Shown here in pieces: positions 24,632 to 32,884 of a DNA stretch of 36,934 nt. Where the stretch lies: contig JAJDZQ010000136.1 in the NCBI GenBank assembly GCA_022824565.1, positions 1 to 36,934 of the forward strand. Reading direction: 5' to 3'. The notes beneath the pieces are model-generated. The model worked only from the letters and a program-made list of their open reading frames with translations. It was not told where the DNA came from and did not search any database. The first letter of the stretch is position 1. The number at the start of each line of letters is the position of its first letter. A program made the translations under genes and the position numbers. The DNA comes from Anaerolineae bacterium (lineage in GTDB: Bacteria > Chloroflexota > Anaerolineae > Aggregatilineales > Phototrophicaceae).

Positions 24632-24664
24632 GCCAACCAAGAGCCTGCAAAAAAGTTGGCTTTT
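24632..24664 (+). terminator. possible hairpin in the intra-operon gap
   Basis: GCCAAC (24632-24637) and GTTGGC (24655-24660) form a 6-bp stem with a 17-nt A-rich loop, followed by TTTT (24661-24664). The short T-run and long loop make it at best a weak terminator or partial attenuator inside the 136-nt gap between the two GT2 genes. A TATCAT box at 24669-24674 just after it could restart transcription, though no -35 box is seen. Confidence 0.3.
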
Positions 24665-24728
24665 GGCGTATCATCGTCAAGGCTGTGCCAGCGACAATCG
24701 CCATGTAGCGCGGCGGAGAAGGTTTCTT

Positions 24729-25466
24729 TTGAGCCGACCTTTCCTCAGCATCGTCATCCCAGCGCACAATGAAGAAGCGCGCCTGCCACCCAGCCTGGCT
24801 CAGATTGACGCATTCTTGCAGCAGCAGCCTTACGAAGCTGAAGTTGTCATTGTCGAGAACGGCAGCCACGACCGAACTTTCGAAGTCGCGCAGGCACACG
24901 CCGATTCGCTCGCGTATGTGCGCGCCTTGCAATCGCCGGCCGGGCAACGCGGCAAGGGCTTGGCGGTCAAACAGGGCATGCTGGCGGCGCGGGGCGAATG
25001 GCGCTTCATCTGTGATGCCGATCTGTCCATGCGCATTGATGATCTGGCGCGCTTTTTGCCGCCGCAAACGACAGGCTACGACATCATCATCGCCAGCCGA
25101 GAAGCGCCGGGCGCCAACCGGGTCGGCGAGCCCACTTATCGTCATTTGATGGGCAGGATAAACAACTGGATCATCAAACTGGCGGCTTTGCGCAGCTTTG
25201 AAGATACACAATGCGGCTTCAAATTATTCCGCGCGTCTGTCGCTGAAGACCTCTTCGGCGTCCAGCGCATGAACGGCATTGGCTTTGATGTCGAGTTGCT
25301 GTTTATCGCCCAGCGGCGCGGCTATACAGTCAAGGAAGTGCCCATCACCTGGTATTATGACCCCTATTCGACCATGCGGCTGTGGGACGATTCGCTCAAT
25401 ATGCTGCGCGAGATCTGGCAGATACGGCGCAACTGGCAACAAGGCTATTATGCGCGAGCCGACTAA
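24729..25466 (+). CDS. glycosyltransferase family 2, dolichyl/polyprenyl-phosphate glycosyltransferase-like
   Basis: From the TTG at 24729 the 245-residue protein starts with FLSIVIPAHNEEARLP. It has VENGSHDRT (about 40-48), GKGLAVKQGML (about 76-86), FICDADLSM (the DxD-type site, about 95-103) and later EDTQCGFKLF and GIGFDVELLFIAQRRGY. This is the DPM1/ALG5-like GT2 group, which loads sugars on polyprenyl phosphate. No C-terminal membrane helices are present. GGAGAAGG seven bases before the TTG supports that start; the frame is open back to 24627 but that part is not family-like. The gene overlaps rnhB by 17 nt. Confidence 0.85.
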   Translation: MSRPFLSIVIPAHNEEARLPPSLAQIDAFLQQQPYEAEVVIVENGSHDRTFEVAQAHADSLAYVRALQSPAGQRGKGLAVKQGMLAARGEWRFICDADLSMRIDDLARFLPPQTTGYDIIIASREAPGANRVGEPTYRHLMGRINNWIIKLAALRSFEDTQCGFKLFRASVAEDLFGVQRMNGIGFDVELLFIAQRRGYTVKEVPITWYYDPYSTMRLWDDSLNMLREIWQIRRNWQQGYYARAD

Positions 25467-26145
25467 GCGCGCCGGGACAGCCAGCCTGCAGCACGAGCGG
25501 CATTATCAGCGCGCGGGTTTTCGCATCATCGTTGGCATTGACGAAGCGGGCCGTGGTCCCTTGGCGGGTCCAGTGGCGGCGGCGGCGGTTGTCCTGCCCT
25601 TGCAGCGGCGCGATCTGGGCCGGCTGCTGCGTGGCGCCCGTGACAGCAAGGAGATGACACCCGCGAACCGCGAATCGCTGAACACGCTAATCAAGCAAAT
25701 CGCGCTGGCCTGGGCGATCGGACGAGCCAGCGCGCAGGAAATCGATGGCTGCGGCATCGTCGCGGCGACGCAGTTGGCCATGCACAGAGCACTCAGCGCG
25801 TTGAACGACAGCGGCATCGAAGCGGACTGCCTGTTTCTGGATTATATGCTGCTGCCCGAATGCAGCGATCTGCCGCAAGTCAGCTTTGTCGAAGGCGACC
25901 GGCGCTCGTTGAGCATCGCCTGCGCCAGCATTTTGGCAAAAGTGTGGCGAGACGAAAAAATGCGGCAACTGGACGAAAAATACCCGCAATACGGTTTCGC
26001 CCAGCACAAAGGCTATGGCACAAGCGCGCACCTCTGCGCCTTGCGACAACATGGTCCCTGCCCAGCGCATCGGGGGAGTTTTGCGCCGGTCAGCGCCGCG
26101 CTGCGAACAGGAGGGCTGCCGCTTGAAGCTCGCGCTGGCGCATGA
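25450..26145 (+). CDS. rnhB: ribonuclease HII
   Basis: The 231-residue enzyme removes ribonucleotides and RNA strands from RNA-DNA hybrids. It has GIDEAGRGPLAGPV (about 29-42, Asp-Glu of the active site), an Asp in CLFLDYML (about 124-131) and ACASILAKVWRDEKM (about 157-171). The ATG at 25450 lies inside the last codons of the preceding glycosyltransferase gene, and the next glycosyltransferase starts 23 nt before rnhB ends, so a housekeeping nuclease is embedded in a sugar operon. The C-terminal 35 residues after GTSAHLCAL are variable. Confidence 0.95.
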   Translation: MREPTKRAGTASLQHERHYQRAGFRIIVGIDEAGRGPLAGPVAAAAVVLPLQRRDLGRLLRGARDSKEMTPANRESLNTLIKQIALAWAIGRASAQEIDGCGIVAATQLAMHRALSALNDSGIEADCLFLDYMLLPECSDLPQVSFVEGDRRSLSIACASILAKVWRDEKMRQLDEKYPQYGFAQHKGYGTSAHLCALRQHGPCPAHRGSFAPVSAALRTGGLPLEARAGA

Positions 26146-27268
26146 CTGGCTGAACCAAATGGGTGGCGCAGAAGATGTGCTGGCCGTGCTGGCGCGCCAA
26201 TATCCTGCCAGCCCGATCTTCACAAGCATGCTTGCGCCGACTGTCATGCCGCCGCATTATGAAAACTGGGATATTCGCACGCTTTGGCTGGACAAGCTGC
26301 CGGCGATTCACCGCCGTCATCAGCTGTATCTGCCGCTGTATCCGCTGGCTTGGGGCAATCTGCGGCTGCTGGATTATGATGTGATATTGAGCAACAAGAG
26401 CGGCTTCTGCCATGGGCTTCGCTGCGATCCTCGCGCGTTGCATATCTGCTATTGTCTGACGCCGACGCGCTATGTCTGGCAGTTGGACGACTATCTGGCT
26501 GGCGAGGGACTCGGCAAGCTGACAGAACATATGCTGCGTCCGCTGATGGTTTGGCTGCGCCGCTGGGATTATGCCGCTGCCCAGCGAGTCTCGCATTTCA
26601 TCGCCATCAGCAGCGCGGTCCAAGCGCGCATTCGCAGCTTCTATAAACGCGAATCGACCATTATCTATCCGCCTGTAGATACTTCGCGATTCCAGCCTGG
26701 CTCCCCCGGAGATATCCAGGATTATTACCTGATCGTATCGCGCCTGGTGCCATATAAGCGCATTGACCTGGCTGTGCAGGCGGCGTCCGAGCTGGGGCTG
26801 CCGCTCAAAGTCGCCGGGACGGGGCGAGATTTGGCGCGACTGAAATCGATGGCGGGCGAAACGGTCGAATTTCTGGGCTATGTCGCGGATGCCGATTTGC
26901 CAGCGCTGATGGCACAGTGTCGCGCGCTGCTCTTCCCGGGCTTGGAAGACTTCGGCATAACGCCAGTCCAAGCGCAGGCGGCCGGACGTCCCGTCATCGC
27001 CTACCGGGGTGGCGGCGCGCTGGATACAGTCATCGAAGGCGAAACAGGCGCATTCTTCGACCAGCTAACTGCCCACAGCTTGAAGGCGGTCTGGCGAAAC
27101 TTCGCTGCCTGCGCCTACAATCCCCAACAGATTCGCAGTCACGCCCGGCAATTCGATACCAGCGCCTTTTGCCGGCGCATCAGCGCGTTCATAGATGGTG
27201 CCTGGGCGGCGCAACAGGAAAATCGCGACTATCATTACGACGATCCGGTGGCAAAAGCAAAGAGGTAG
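26123..27268 (+). CDS. glycosyltransferase family 4
   Basis: The 381-residue protein is a GT-B enzyme. The N-terminal half starts LALAHDWLNQMGGAEDVL (about 3-20) with the glycine-rich loop. The C-terminal half has the donor domain: IVSRLVPYKRIDLAV (about 211-225), VEFLGYVADADLP and the E-x7-E-like FPGLEDFGITPVQAQAAGRPVIA (in parts, about 271-293). The start is a TTG at 26123 chosen because AGGAGGG (26108-26114) lies eight bases before it and homology starts there; it lies within rnhB. It probably adds one hexose in the repeat unit made by this operon. Confidence 0.9.
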   Translation: MKLALAHDWLNQMGGAEDVLAVLARQYPASPIFTSMLAPTVMPPHYENWDIRTLWLDKLPAIHRRHQLYLPLYPLAWGNLRLLDYDVILSNKSGFCHGLRCDPRALHICYCLTPTRYVWQLDDYLAGEGLGKLTEHMLRPLMVWLRRWDYAAAQRVSHFIAISSAVQARIRSFYKRESTIIYPPVDTSRFQPGSPGDIQDYYLIVSRLVPYKRIDLAVQAASELGLPLKVAGTGRDLARLKSMAGETVEFLGYVADADLPALMAQCRALLFPGLEDFGITPVQAQAAGRPVIAYRGGGALDTVIEGETGAFFDQLTAHSLKAVWRNFAACAYNPQQIRSHARQFDTSAFCRRISAFIDGAWAAQQENRDYHYDDPVAKAKR

Positions 27269-27273
27269 AAGCA

Positions 27274-27945
27274 ATGGACTATGCCAGCGCACTTCGTCTG
27301 CTCGCACGCCGCTGGTGGCTGATCTTGCTGCCGTTCGCCGCTGGCCTTGCTTTTTCGCTGCCGGCTCTGCTGGACGATGCCCCGCGCGGATACACATTGC
27401 AGATCCGTTACAGCGCCGCGCAGCCGCCCGACCTGCTTTCTATCGAAGACAGCTTCATGGACACCTGGCTGGCATCGGAGTTGGTGGTAAACGCTTTCAC
27501 CGACTGGGCGCGCAGTTCGCGTTTTCGCGATGAGCTGGCGGCTCAGTTGGACGAAGCAGCCGATTCGCTGGGCGGACTGGGCATCGCCGCGGACAACTCG
27601 CGCTCGGTCGGCGTGATCTACTTGAGCCATCCTGACCACGAGGCGCTGGCCACGATAGCCGATGCAGTGCAGCTTGTGCTGGCGCAGCGGAATGCCGATT
27701 ACTTTCCACAACTGCGTGGCGAAGCGGCACAGATTTCTATCTTGGATGTGCCCTGGATCGGCACAGTTTCGCCATCTATGTCCGAGCGGCTGCGTCCGCT
27801 ATTGCAGATGGGCATTGCGCTGCTGCTGGGGCTGGCATTGGCGCTGCTGGCTGAACACCTCGATCGGCGCGTGCACCATCAAGACGACTTGCGCCGCATG
27901 GGCATGAACTTGCTGGGCAGCATCCCGCCCGAACGCGCAAGCTAG
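27274..27945 (+). CDS. Wzz/chain-length determinant-like membrane protein
   Basis: The 223-residue protein has a membrane helix near each end (about 13-33 and 177-197) with a soluble domain between, the topology of polysaccharide co-polymerases. The start LRLLARRWWLILLP is typical of Wzz domains, and the end after the second helix (LAEHLDRRVHHQDDLRRMGMNLLGSIP) is the usual link to a BY-kinase. It has no fused kinase; the BY-kinase-like protein at 20022 is the likely partner. It is shorter than most Wzz proteins (about 300 residues or more), so the external domain is reduced. The ATG is preceded by GAGGT. Confidence 0.75.
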   Translation: MDYASALRLLARRWWLILLPFAAGLAFSLPALLDDAPRGYTLQIRYSAAQPPDLLSIEDSFMDTWLASELVVNAFTDWARSSRFRDELAAQLDEAADSLGGLGIAADNSRSVGVIYLSHPDHEALATIADAVQLVLAQRNADYFPQLRGEAAQISILDVPWIGTVSPSMSERLRPLLQMGIALLLGLALALLAEHLDRRVHHQDDLRRMGMNLLGSIPPERAS

Positions 27946-27963
27946 CATCGCGAGGGCAGTTGA

Positions 27964-28734
27964 ATGAGCGACCCATTCGATCTGACTGGCAAGGTCGCTA
28001 TCGTCACTGGCGCATCGCGGGGCATCGGCAAAGCCATAGCTGCACAATTGGCGCGAGCTGGCAGCGCGGTAGTCTTGGCGAGCCGGCGTCAAGAAGCGCT
28101 GGACGAGGTTGCGGCAGAAATCATGGCAGCGGGCGGGCAGGCGCTGGGAATCGCCGCGCACAATGGCGACAAGGCGGCCTTGCGCCAGCTGGTTGAGCGG
28201 ACGACCGCGCAATTCGGGCGCTTGGATATTCTCGTCAATAACGCGGCGACCAACCCGCACTTCGGCTCTATCCTCGAGGCCGATGACAGCTATTGGCGCA
28301 AGACTCTGGATGTCAATTTGCTGGGCAATGTCTGGTTGACACAAGCGGCCGTGCGCGCCATGCGTATAAACGGCGGCGGCAAGATTATCAATGTGGCTTC
28401 TATCGTTGGGTTGAAGCCAGGTCGCTATCAAGGCATCTACAGCATCAGCAAGGCGGCGATCATCAGCCTCACGCAGACCTTGGCGCAGGAACTCGGCGCG
28501 GACAATATCCAGGTCAACGCGATCGCGCCCGGGTTGATTCAGACGAAATTTGCGCAGGCGCTATGGGGCAATCCAGATCTCTTGGGGCAGGTACTTGCGC
28601 AGACGCCTGCCGGACGGATTGGCCAGCCCGCAGATATCGCTGGCCTGGCTTTGCTGCTGGCTTCTTCCGCAGCCGATTTCACAACTGGCGCAGTCTTCGT
28701 CGTGGACGGCGGTCTCACAGCAAAATCGTTGTAG
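27964..28734 (+). CDS. SDR family oxidoreductase
   Basis: The 256-residue classical SDR has TGASRGIGKAIA (about 15-26), the NNAAT motif (about 91-95), Ser in INVASIVG (about 140-147), and the catalytic YSISK (about 157-161), followed by NAIAPGLIQTKFA and the VVDGG end. The pattern resembles FabG-like and 3-hydroxyacyl or sugar dehydrogenases and gives no substrate. GAGGG lies seven bases before the ATG, 18 nt after the Wzz-like gene, so it is probably last in the operon. Confidence 0.88.
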   Translation: MSDPFDLTGKVAIVTGASRGIGKAIAAQLARAGSAVVLASRRQEALDEVAAEIMAAGGQALGIAAHNGDKAALRQLVERTTAQFGRLDILVNNAATNPHFGSILEADDSYWRKTLDVNLLGNVWLTQAAVRAMRINGGGKIINVASIVGLKPGRYQGIYSISKAAIISLTQTLAQELGADNIQVNAIAPGLIQTKFAQALWGNPDLLGQVLAQTPAGRIGQPADIAGLALLLASSAADFTTGAVFVVDGGLTAKSL

Positions 28735-28736
28735 GG

Positions 28737-28776
28737 GGGCGAACTGCGTGACGCCCGGGTAAGCGCTTTTTCGCCC
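28737..28776. terminator. possible terminator between the SDR and bactofilin genes
   Basis: GGGCG (28737-28741) can pair with CGCCC at 28752-28756 or at 28772-28776, with TTTTT at 28767-28771. The convergent genes on either side end here, so a terminator is expected, but no single strong stem directly followed by a T-run is visible. Confidence 0.35.
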
Positions 28777-28791
28777 AGAAGCAAGCGGGCA

Positions 28792-29310
28792 TCAATCAGC
28801 AGGATCGCCCGCATCTACCTCGTTGTCTTGGGCATGATCGGCGGGTTCTGCCTGCGGTTCCTGCCAATCCTCTTCGGTTTGCGCGTCTTCGTCTTCTGCT
28901 CGAAGCGCCTCGTGCCCGCTCATGTTGATCTTGCCATCGATGAATGCGCCTTCTTCGGTGGTCAGCGCCGATGCAGTGATATCGCCCCAGATGCGCCCGG
29001 TGCGCAGCAGTTGCACTTTGTTGCCGCAGACATTGCCGCGCACGCTGCCGGCGATAGATATGTTGCGGGCGTTGATGTCGGCGCGGATATCGGCTGATTC
29101 TCCCACCAGGATATTGCCGCTGATCTCCAACGCGCCGCTGAATTGCCCATCCATGCGCACATTGCCGCTGCTGGTGAAGACGCCTTCAATATGGGTATTG
29201 GCGCCGATAACGGTGTCAAAGCCGATGAGCCGGCCGGCTGGAACGAGTGAGGCCGGTTCTGGCGCGTCGGCTTCGGCTTGTCCGCGGCGATTGGCAAAAA
29301 AGGCGCTCAT
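28792..29310 (-). CDS. bactofilin family polymer-forming protein
   Basis: The 172-residue protein has a central beta-helix of about 100 residues (about 28-135) in the bactofilin pattern, with repeating VxxGANTHIEGVF, GNVRMDGQFSG, GNILVGESADIRADI, and ISIAGSVRGNV blocks. Bactofilins self-assemble without nucleotides and act as scaffolds for envelope and wall enzymes. The C-terminal 40 residues are an acidic Asp/Glu/Gln-rich tail. GGGAG lies before the ATG. It follows lipA by 36 nt on the same strand, probably in one transcript, and faces the sugar operon. Confidence 0.9.
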   Translation of the reverse strand: MSAFFANRRGQAEADAPEPASLVPAGRLIGFDTVIGANTHIEGVFTSSGNVRMDGQFSGALEISGNILVGESADIRADINARNISIAGSVRGNVCGNKVQLLRTGRIWGDITASALTTEEGAFIDGKINMSGHEALRAEDEDAQTEEDWQEPQAEPADHAQDNEVDAGDPAD

Positions 29311-29346
29311 GATGTTCTCCCTTGGTTGGCTCTAAAGACAGGTCTT

Positions 29347-30417
29347 TCAACTCCAGACCCGGTCCCTCGCCGACGCATCGGAAAAGGGAGTCTCAGCTTC
29401 AGCCTCCCTCTGACCTGTCGGTGGGACCGAGGGGGGTGATTGTTGGCGCGTTTCGTGCAGACGAAAATGCTCCAGTCGCGATAACTCGCGGACTTGCTCG
29501 GCAGCGCGGTAACTGCTGCGCACCAGGGGACCGCTCTCCACCCATTTGAAGCCCATTGCCAGGCCAGCTTCGCGCAGGTCGTCAAATTCCTGGGGCCTGT
29601 AATAGCGCTCGATGGGCAGGTGCCGTTTGCTGGGCTGCAAGTATTGTCCCAAAGTCAAGATATCGACGCCGACCGAGACCAGATCGCGCATGGTTTCGCG
29701 CACTTCTGGCAATGTCTCGCCCAAGCCCAGCATGATGCCGCTCTTGGTCAGCACCAGGGCGTCCATGCGCTTGGCATTTTGCAAGGTCGAAAGCGCCCAT
29801 TCGTAGCGGTCTTGCGGCTGTACGCGCTTGAATAGCCGCGGCACCGTTTCCACATTGTGATTGAGGATTTCTGGCTGGGCATCCATCACCACTTGCAGCG
29901 AATTCTCATCGCCTTTGAAATCGGGGATGAGCACTTCGATAGAGCAACCCGGCTGCAACTGGCGGATGCGGCGGATGACCATAGCAAAGATGGGCGCGCC
30001 GCCATCGGCTCGTTCATCGCGATTGACGCTGGTGATAACGACATGCTGCAAGCCCATGGCGCGGACGCTTTCGGCGATGCGGTTTGGCTCGCCCCAGTCG
30101 AGCGGGCTGGGACGCCCGGTCTTGATATCGCAAAATCCACAGCTGCGCGTGCAGGTATCGCCCATCATCAAGAAGGTGGCGGTGCCCTTGCCCCAGCATT
30201 CGCCCAGGTTGGGGCATTGCGCTTCTTCGCAGACGGTGTGCAGGGTCTTGCTGCGCATGAGGTCGCGCACGCGCTCGTATTTTTCGCCACTGGGCGCACG
30301 CACACGAATCCAGGGCGGACGCCGGCGCGGCGATTTGGGATCGGGTTGCCAGTCTGTCGCGCTGGTTATGGGAATCGTTTCGGGCTGGATGGTCGGCTGC
30401 AAATGTGGCCTCCGCAT
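29347..30417 (-). CDS. lipA: lipoyl synthase
   Basis: The 356-residue radical SAM enzyme inserts two sulfurs into protein-bound octanoyl groups. It has the auxiliary cluster motif [13 protein letters not shown] (about 63-75), the radical [18 protein letters not shown] (about 88-102) and, near the end, the [10 protein letters not shown] serine motif that ligates the auxiliary cluster. A Gln/Pro/Glu-rich tail of about 35 residues follows the conserved domain. The ATG at 30417 is preferred because a TGATACAAT -10 element overlaps the alternative TTG at 30435. No lipB or 2-oxoacid dehydrogenase gene is near; bactofilin follows. Confidence 0.96.
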   Translation of the reverse strand: MRRPHLQPTIQPETIPITSATDWQPDPKSPRRRPPWIRVRAPSGEKYERVRDLMRSKTLHTVCEEAQCPNLGECWGKGTATFLMMGDTCTRSCGFCDIKTGRPSPLDWGEPNRIAESVRAMGLQHVVITSVNRDERADGGAPIFAMVIRRIRQLQPGCSIEVLIPDFKGDENSLQVVMDAQPEILNHNVETVPRLFKRVQPQDRYEWALSTLQNAKRMDALVLTKSGIMLGLGETLPEVRETMRDLVSVGVDILTLGQYLQPSKRHLPIERYYRPQEFDDLREAGLAMGFKWVESGPLVRSSYRAAEQVRELSRLEHFRLHETRQQSPPSVPPTGQREAEAETPFSDASARDRVWS

Positions 30418-30434
30418 TCGCTCGCTGCAAGCCA

Positions 30435-30463
30435 ATTGTATCAGCGCTCCCCGAAACTGCCAG
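30435..30463 (-). promoter_or_regulatory. lipA promoter
   Basis: On the minus strand CTGGCA (30458-30463) and TACAAT (30435-30440) are 17 nt apart, with TG one base before TACAAT (an extended -10). Transcription would start about 11 nt before the ATG at 30417, giving a very short leader and excluding the upstream TTG start. Confidence 0.6.
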
Positions 30464-30487
30464 TCCAGGCGCGAGCAGCGCAGCTTG

Positions 30488-30496
30488 TGCTATGCT
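30488..30496 (+). promoter_or_regulatory. extended -10 box before the MalK-like gene
   Basis: TGCTATGCT (30488-30496) is an extended -10 element about 30 nt before the ATG at 30527; no -35 box is evident. It is back to back with the lipA promoter in the 109-nt gap. Confidence 0.4.
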
Positions 30497-30526
30497 CATG
30501 TACTATACGCAGATTGCCAAAATACG

Positions 30527-31612
30527 ATGCGCGCCATCACACTGGAAAACATATCGAAAACTTATTATGACAAAAGCCGCCGGCTGACCCCCGTGCTGGC
30601 TATAAAAGACTTCGACCTGCATATCGACGATGGCGAGGCGGTCGTCTTGCTGGGTCCCTCGGGCTGTGGCAAGACCACCCTGCTGCGCTTGATCGCGGGC
30701 CTGGAGCAACCCGATAGTGGGCGCGTGCTCTACAACCAGGTGCCCCTGGATGCCATACCGGTAGAAGAGCGCGGCATCGGCATGGTCTTCCAGAATTATG
30801 TGCTGATCCCACACTGGGAAAGTCGGCGAACGATCGGCTTTTTCTTGCGATTGCGCGACCGCGAAGACGAAGTGCCCGCGCATGTCGAGACAGTCGCCAA
30901 GATTACCGGCGTCGAAATCGAGAGCTTGATGGGCCGGTTTCCGCGTCATCTTTCTGGCGGCGAAAAACAGCGCGTTTCGATCGCTCGCGCCTTTGCCCGC
31001 GACTTGGAGCTGCTGCTGTTTGATGAGCCTTTCGCCAACCTGGATGCCAAGTTTCGTGCCCAAGCGCGCGTCGAGCTGAAGAGGCTGATTCAAGAGTTCA
31101 ATGTCACGCTGGTGTATGTTACGCACGACCAGGTCGAAGCCATGAGCGTGGCCGACCGCATCGTCATCCTCAACGCCGGGCGCATCGTGCAGAGCGGCAG
31201 CTATCAGGCGCTGCATGACGACCCCAACAGCCTCTTCGTCGCCGAGTTTCTGGGCACGCCGACCATCAATAGCTTTTGGGGGCGCGTCAGCCAGGGTTAT
31301 TGGGACGGCAGTTATATGGGCAAAGTGCGCCTGCCCTGCCCGCAGCCCGATGGCAGCGAAGTTATCCTGGGCATCCGCCCCATGTTCGTTCACCTAACCG
31401 CGGCTGGCGAAGGCATCCCGGCCACCGTCGAGCGCTCCATCCCGTTTTATGCGGAGAAATATCGGCTGCTGGAGGTCTGGCTGCGCAAGCGGCGCTGGCG
31501 CATCAGGGTCGGGCTAGAAGACCGGCATGTGCCCGGCGACACCATACACTGCCGGCTCGACTGGGACAAAGCGCAATTCTTCAATGCCAGGACAGGCGCG
31601 CGCATCCGTTAG
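30527..31612 (+). CDS. ABC transporter ATP-binding protein, MalK/UgpC-like, orphan
   Basis: The 361-residue protein has a full ATPase set: Walker A GPSGCGKTT (about 43-51), Q-loop VFQNYVLIPHW, signature LSGGEKQRVSIARA (about 146-159), Walker B LLLFDEPFANLD (about 164-175) and H-loop VTHDQ (about 199-203). From about residue 245 it has a TOBE-like C-terminal domain as in sugar importers of the CUT family. No permease or binding protein lies nearby, so it may serve several sugar transporters or an unlinked one. A start at the ATG 30527 fits the MRAITLENISKTY domain start. It overlaps comEA by 4 bp at the 3' end. Confidence 0.9.
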   Translation: MRAITLENISKTYYDKSRRLTPVLAIKDFDLHIDDGEAVVLLGPSGCGKTTLLRLIAGLEQPDSGRVLYNQVPLDAIPVEERGIGMVFQNYVLIPHWESRRTIGFFLRLRDREDEVPAHVETVAKITGVEIESLMGRFPRHLSGGEKQRVSIARAFARDLELLLFDEPFANLDAKFRAQARVELKRLIQEFNVTLVYVTHDQVEAMSVADRIVILNAGRIVQSGSYQALHDDPNSLFVAEFLGTPTINSFWGRVSQGYWDGSYMGKVRLPCPQPDGSEVILGIRPMFVHLTAAGEGIPATVERSIPFYAEKYRLLEVWLRKRRWRIRVGLEDRHVPGDTIHCRLDWDKAQFFNARTGARIR

Positions 31613-32247
31613 TCAAAGACGACCAGGTCTCGCAAGTTCTCGAGCGTGGCTGGTCCGATGCCAGAAACTTCGTCCAGATCGTCCAGGTCCCCAAAGTCGC
31701 CTGCCTGTTCACGATAATTGATGATGCGTGTGGCCGTCACCGGACCGATGCCGGGCAGCGATTCCAGCTCGGTTTGGGTTGCGCTGTTGATGCGCACTTT
31801 CCCGCCAGTCATGGGCTCTGCCGAGTCGCTATCAATCGGCGTCGCCAGCACAATGTCGTCTTCTGCAAGCGTCGGCAAATGGATCTGGGCGCCATCGCGC
31901 AAGAATCCCGCCAGGTTGATGCGGGTTAGATCGGCATCGTCTGTGGGTCCCCCAGCCGCCTCGACCGCATCGGCAACGCGGCTGCCGGCCGGCAAGATAT
32001 GGGTTTGCTGTGGCTTTTCGACCGCTCCCGTGACATACACCTGCAAGGGACCTGGCGTAGCAGTAGGTGTTGGCGTGGCTGTGGGCAGGGGCGTGTCGGT
32101 GGGCGGCGGCGGATGGATGGTGATCGTCACTGGCTCTGGGCGCGAAACCCACAAGAGCGCGCCAGCAACCACGACCAACGAGAGCAAAGCGAAAAACAGC
32201 AAGATGGTCGCTGTGCTGGAAAGCTGTGACGAGACCGAGTCACTCAT
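31609..32247 (-). CDS. ComEA-like helix-hairpin-helix DNA-binding protein
   Basis: The 212-residue protein has one N-terminal membrane helix (about 13-34), a Thr/Pro linker (TPTPTATP, about 50-66), an SLBB-type domain beginning LQVYVTGAVEKPQ (about 68-130) and a C-terminal ComEA helix-hairpin-helix pair (KVRINSATQTELESLPGIG, then DDLDEVSGIGPATLENL, about 148-208). ComEA is the membrane-anchored receptor that binds DNA outside the cell during uptake. No comEC or comEB gene is in the window. It lies 51 nt downstream of the phosphoribosyltransferase gene. Confidence 0.88.
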   Translation of the reverse strand: MSDSVSSQLSSTATILLFFALLSLVVVAGALLWVSRPEPVTITIHPPPPTDTPLPTATPTPTATPGPLQVYVTGAVEKPQQTHILPAGSRVADAVEAAGGPTDDADLTRINLAGFLRDGAQIHLPTLAEDDIVLATPIDSDSAEPMTGGKVRINSATQTELESLPGIGPVTATRIINYREQAGDFGDLDDLDEVSGIGPATLENLRDLVVFD

Positions 32248-32298
32248 TTCAAGGTGTGCGTCATCTTTGCTTCAGCATGTGCGGCAGGTGCCCGTTGC

Positions 32299-32850
32299 TT
32301 AGTCGTCTACCCAGACGGGCAGATGTCCCAGCGAAACGATGTCGTGCCACTGAGCGCGGTCGCCTTCCGTAAAGATGGCGGCTTCTGCAACGACGGCCGC
32401 CTGTGCTTTGCGCATGATTAGTCGCATGCCTTGCAAGGTGCTGCCGGTGGAGATGACATCGTCGATGATTGCCACCTTTTTCCCCGCGACCTGCTGGCGG
32501 TCTTTTTCATCCAGAAAGAGCGTTTGCGGTTTGCCCGTGGTGATGCTCAAGGTCTCGCTTTGCAAGGCATCGCCCATATACGGTTTATAGGTTTTGCGCA
32601 GGACGATATAAGGCAAGCCCAGCTCGGTGCTGAGCATGTGCGCCAGCGGTATCGACTTCGCCTCGGCTGTTACCAAGACATCTATAGCGCGGTCGCGCAG
32701 CTTTCCTGCCAATTGCGTGCAAGCGGCATTGACAAATTCGGCATCGCCCAGGATGTTGAGAATGGCGATCCTGACACCCGGCTTGATAGCCATCAATGGC
32801 AGGTCGCGCCGAATGCCGGCTACTTCGACAGTATAATGCTCGTCCAACAT
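32299..32850 (-). CDS. phosphoribosyltransferase (adenine/xanthine PRTase-like)
   Basis: The 183-residue protein has the PRPP-binding motif VAIIDDVISTGSTL (about 126-139) and the N-terminal part of the type I PRTase fold, with LVTAEAKSIPLAHMLS (about 59-74) and YIVLRKTYKPYMG (about 81-93). The latter loop fits adenine or xanthine phosphoribosyltransferases (COG0503), which salvage purines to nucleotides. The base cannot be told from this sequence by eye. The start at 32850 has GAGGGAG about 13 nt upstream. A promoter with a nested palindrome lies just before it. Confidence 0.82.
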   Translation of the reverse strand: MLDEHYTVEVAGIRRDLPLMAIKPGVRIAILNILGDAEFVNAACTQLAGKLRDRAIDVLVTAEAKSIPLAHMLSTELGLPYIVLRKTYKPYMGDALQSETLSITTGKPQTLFLDEKDRQQVAGKKVAIIDDVISTGSTLQGMRLIMRKAQAAVVAEAAIFTEGDRAQWHDIVSLGHLPVWVDD

Positions 32851-32884
32851 GGGCTATTTTGACTCCCTCGCTGCAACTGTGGAT

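Noticed and set aside
31998-32100. Repetitive C/A/T-rich stretch considered as a tandem repeat or CRISPR-like element
   Set aside because: It is the coding sequence for the Thr/Pro linker of the ComEA-like protein; the repetition is of codons, not of spaced repeats.
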